DNA from: Tillus elongatus
Lineage: Eukaryota; Arthropoda; Insecta; Coleoptera; Cleridae
Length of the DNA: 64,000 bases
Direction: 5' to 3'
Assembly (NCBI GenBank): GCA_964006375.1
Contig: OZ023264.1
Coordinates: 15,820,225 to 15,884,224 of the forward strand
Positions 61,658 to 64,000 of this stretch are shown here, piece after piece. How positions within the stretch are numbered: position 1 is the first letter of the stretch; the number at the start of each line of letters is the position of its first letter. The notes beneath the pieces were generated by a model. The model did no database searches. It was not told the origin of the DNA and saw only the letters and a list, made by a program, of their open reading frames with translations. A program made the translations under genes and the position numbers.

Positions 61658-61659
61658 AA

Positions 61660-62284
<625 letters not shown>

Positions 62285-62290
<6 letters not shown>

Positions 62291-62900
62291 GTAAAGGGAG
62301 TTGAAAATTGTAAATATCTTAGAATAAATCTTGATTTTAACTTAAAATGGGACAAACACATTAAATATATTGTAAATAAAACAAAATATCTAATACTTGT
62401 ATTCTACAACATTTCTAAATTTATGGATAGTAATACCCTAAAGATAATCTATTACGCACTTATCTATAATATTATTAATTGTGGAGTGATTGCCTGGGGT
62501 GGTGCTTATGGGAATCAACTGGATATACTACCGAGATTACAAAATATACTACTGAAAATAGTAAATGGAAATTATTTGGTGAAAGATAATCCCATGAACC
62601 TAAAGCAATTATTTGCTTTTGAATGCCTTAATTATAACTATAAGACTCTTAAGGATGCATACATTAACTCAAATAGTAAGACAAGAAATAAAGTCATACC
62701 TCTGCCTAAAATTGGTAAAACTGTGAGTGAAAACAACAGCCACATTACTCCTATTAAATGATATAACCACCTTCCAAGTGAACTTAACAAATTTGATAAG
62801 TAGAAACGGTCCACTGCCATTAAATTTAAAAAATGGGTTACGGCAAATGTTGGGATTTGATATGATTTGGTGGATTTTGTTCTGCGAATTTCACCACATT
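62285..62900 (+). pseudogene. CR1-like RT C-terminal fragment
   Basis: Bases 62290-62760 encode RT thumb and beyond: VENCKYLRINLDFNLKWDKH, then LIYNIINCGVIAWGGAYGNQ and LPRLQNILLKIVNGNYL. After a stop the last block follows (YNHLPSELNKFDK ... KFKKWV). It is 5'-truncated exactly at the end of a module A repeat and has the same domain layout as the fragment at 18700-19195. Inactive. Confidence 0.7.
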
Positions 62901-62939
62901 GTTTTGATATATAAATCTGTTTAAACGAAATATAAACTC

Positions 62940-63180
62940 TAAGTGAGTGGTGGACGTGCCGCCACCTAGTTGCGGAACCAAGTAGTATGTTGTCACGCCA
63001 GCTCCAAATAACACGAAGTGTTAAGAAAATAGAGACTGTATACAACTAAATAACAATTTAGAAAATTGTCAGCCCTGGCCCATTTCTACCCCAATATAGG
63101 GACAAAGTATGTAATGCTAGACGCATTCTCGCAACAATTAGAACTGTAGACTAGGTGGCGGCACGTCCACCACTCACTTA
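62940..63180. mobile_element. Small MITE with perfect 31-bp TIRs
   Basis: The left TIR at 62940-62970 begins TAAGTGAGTGGTGGACGTGC and the right TIR at 63150-63180 is its exact inverse. Total 241 bp, no coding capacity. No clear target duplication. Confidence 0.75.
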
Positions 63181-63618
63181 GTGTTGAAAGGCTGGCTATA
63201 CTATAGCCGTATTACTTTTGGTGTATTTTTGCTACAATTAGTATGCCGTACTGAAGAGCGAAACCGGTCTACGGTTCTAATTGTTGCGAGAATGCATCTA
63301 GCCTTACATACTTTGTCCCTATATTAGGGTAGAAATGGACCAGGGCTGACAATTTTCTAAATTGTTAGTTAGTTGTATACAGTCTCTATTTTCTTAACAA
63401 TATGTATTATTTGGAGCTGGCGTGACAACATACTACTTGGTTCCGCAGCTAGGTGGCTGCACATCCACCACTCACTTAGTGTTGAAAGGCTGGCTATACT
63501 ATAGCCGTATTACTTTTGGTGTATTTTTGCTACAATTAGTATGCCGTACTGAAGAGCTCTAATAAGAGCGAAACCGGTCTACGGTTCTAATTGTTGCGAG
63601 AATGCATCTAGCCTTACA
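63181..63618. repeat. Rearranged copies of the MITE family
   Basis: About 63270-63479 is an inverted copy of 62940-63143. About 63448-63618 repeats 63150-63320 directly at a distance of 298 bp (CCACCACTCACTTAGTG at 63167 and 63465). GAAACCGGTCTACGGTTC recurs in both. Confidence 0.7.
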
Positions 63619-64000
63619 AATATAAACTGAAATATTGGTCTGTAAGTTAGTGTATAATACTCGTATGTAAGTATTAGTATGTAAGGACTAGACCTGCGAA
63701 CAGGAAACTGTGTTTTCTTCTGCACGATTACGATTACAATATGTAAAGTATTGTAATTTACCTTGGCAAATAAATAAATATCTATGAATGTCGAAGAAGC
63801 GAAAATAACAAGCCTGGGCAGAAATGCATGAAGAAATGTTGGTAGGAAATAGCATAAGCATCGTGGTGGCCTACTTCTCCATGGGAATAACGTGAGAGGA
63901 AGTAGTAGTATTATTCTTCTGTGATATTGTACCCTGGAAGTAGTCATACATTGATTTTCATTTCAACATTTTCATTTTTGTTTATTAATCTGTTTTAAAG
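63619..64000. other. No gene recognised
   Basis: The 122-codon minus-strand frame at 63579-63947 shows no domain, and no further CycH exon is visible. Confidence 0.4.

Noticed and set aside
63579..63947. 122-codon minus-strand frame at the window end
   Set aside because: No domain, overlaps the MITE cluster, composition like random AT-rich DNA.

Overview
This is an AT-rich window of an animal nuclear genome, most likely an insect and possibly a beetle. The grounds are one spliced host gene with GT-AG introns and a transposon complement typical of insects (R1-like, CR1-like and I-type non-LTR elements, gypsy, mariner/Tc1, pogo and P-like elements). The species assignment is inference. No bacterial or organellar features, rRNA genes or CRISPR arrays are seen.

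The only clear host gene is the 5' part of cyclin H (CycH), the cyclin subunit of the CDK-activating kinase of TFIIH. Exons 1-3 lie at 51790-51906, 52748-52944 and 58174-58375 on the plus strand. The rest of the gene is beyond the window or in a part I cannot recognise. Intron 2 (5.2 kb) and intron 3 (over 5.6 kb) are filled with transposons. Just upstream of exon 1 lie four repeat units with P-element-like ends, each carrying a CRE palindrome and a GC box.

Layout. 0-3.8 kb: three pieces of one R1-like retrotransposon in the same orientation, then a tRNA-derived SINE. 4.7-24 kb: many copies of a modular repeat with (TA)n cores, a Tc1/mariner-type element, and fragments of CR1/jockey-like and R1-like retrotransposons. 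24-31 kb: SINE, (TA)n blocks, a complete pogo-type transposon with an intact 619-residue transposase carrying a C-terminal PHD finger, and next to it in the same TA tract a long-TIR mariner-like element with a decayed transposase. 31-37.8 kb: more modular repeats, a deleted mariner, and a truncated Tc1/mariner copy. 37.86-49.52 kb: a THAP-containing, P-like terminal-inverted-repeat shell. It is broken by a young complete gypsy element (LTRs differing only by one CT unit) and by a complete I-type non-LTR element with target-site duplication, poly(A) tail and intact ORFs. 49.6-58.4 kb: P-like MITE units and CycH, with a 1.9-kb foldback element in intron 2. 58.4-64 kb: modular repeats, a tyrosine-recombinase element with a GC-rich palindrome, mariner pieces, a retrotransposon fragment and a MITE cluster.

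Two themes connect the parts. First, the (TA)n cores of the modular repeat act as landing sites for TA-targeting transposons. Second, the region upstream of CycH has accumulated elements that resemble P elements, a superfamily known to favour promoters.
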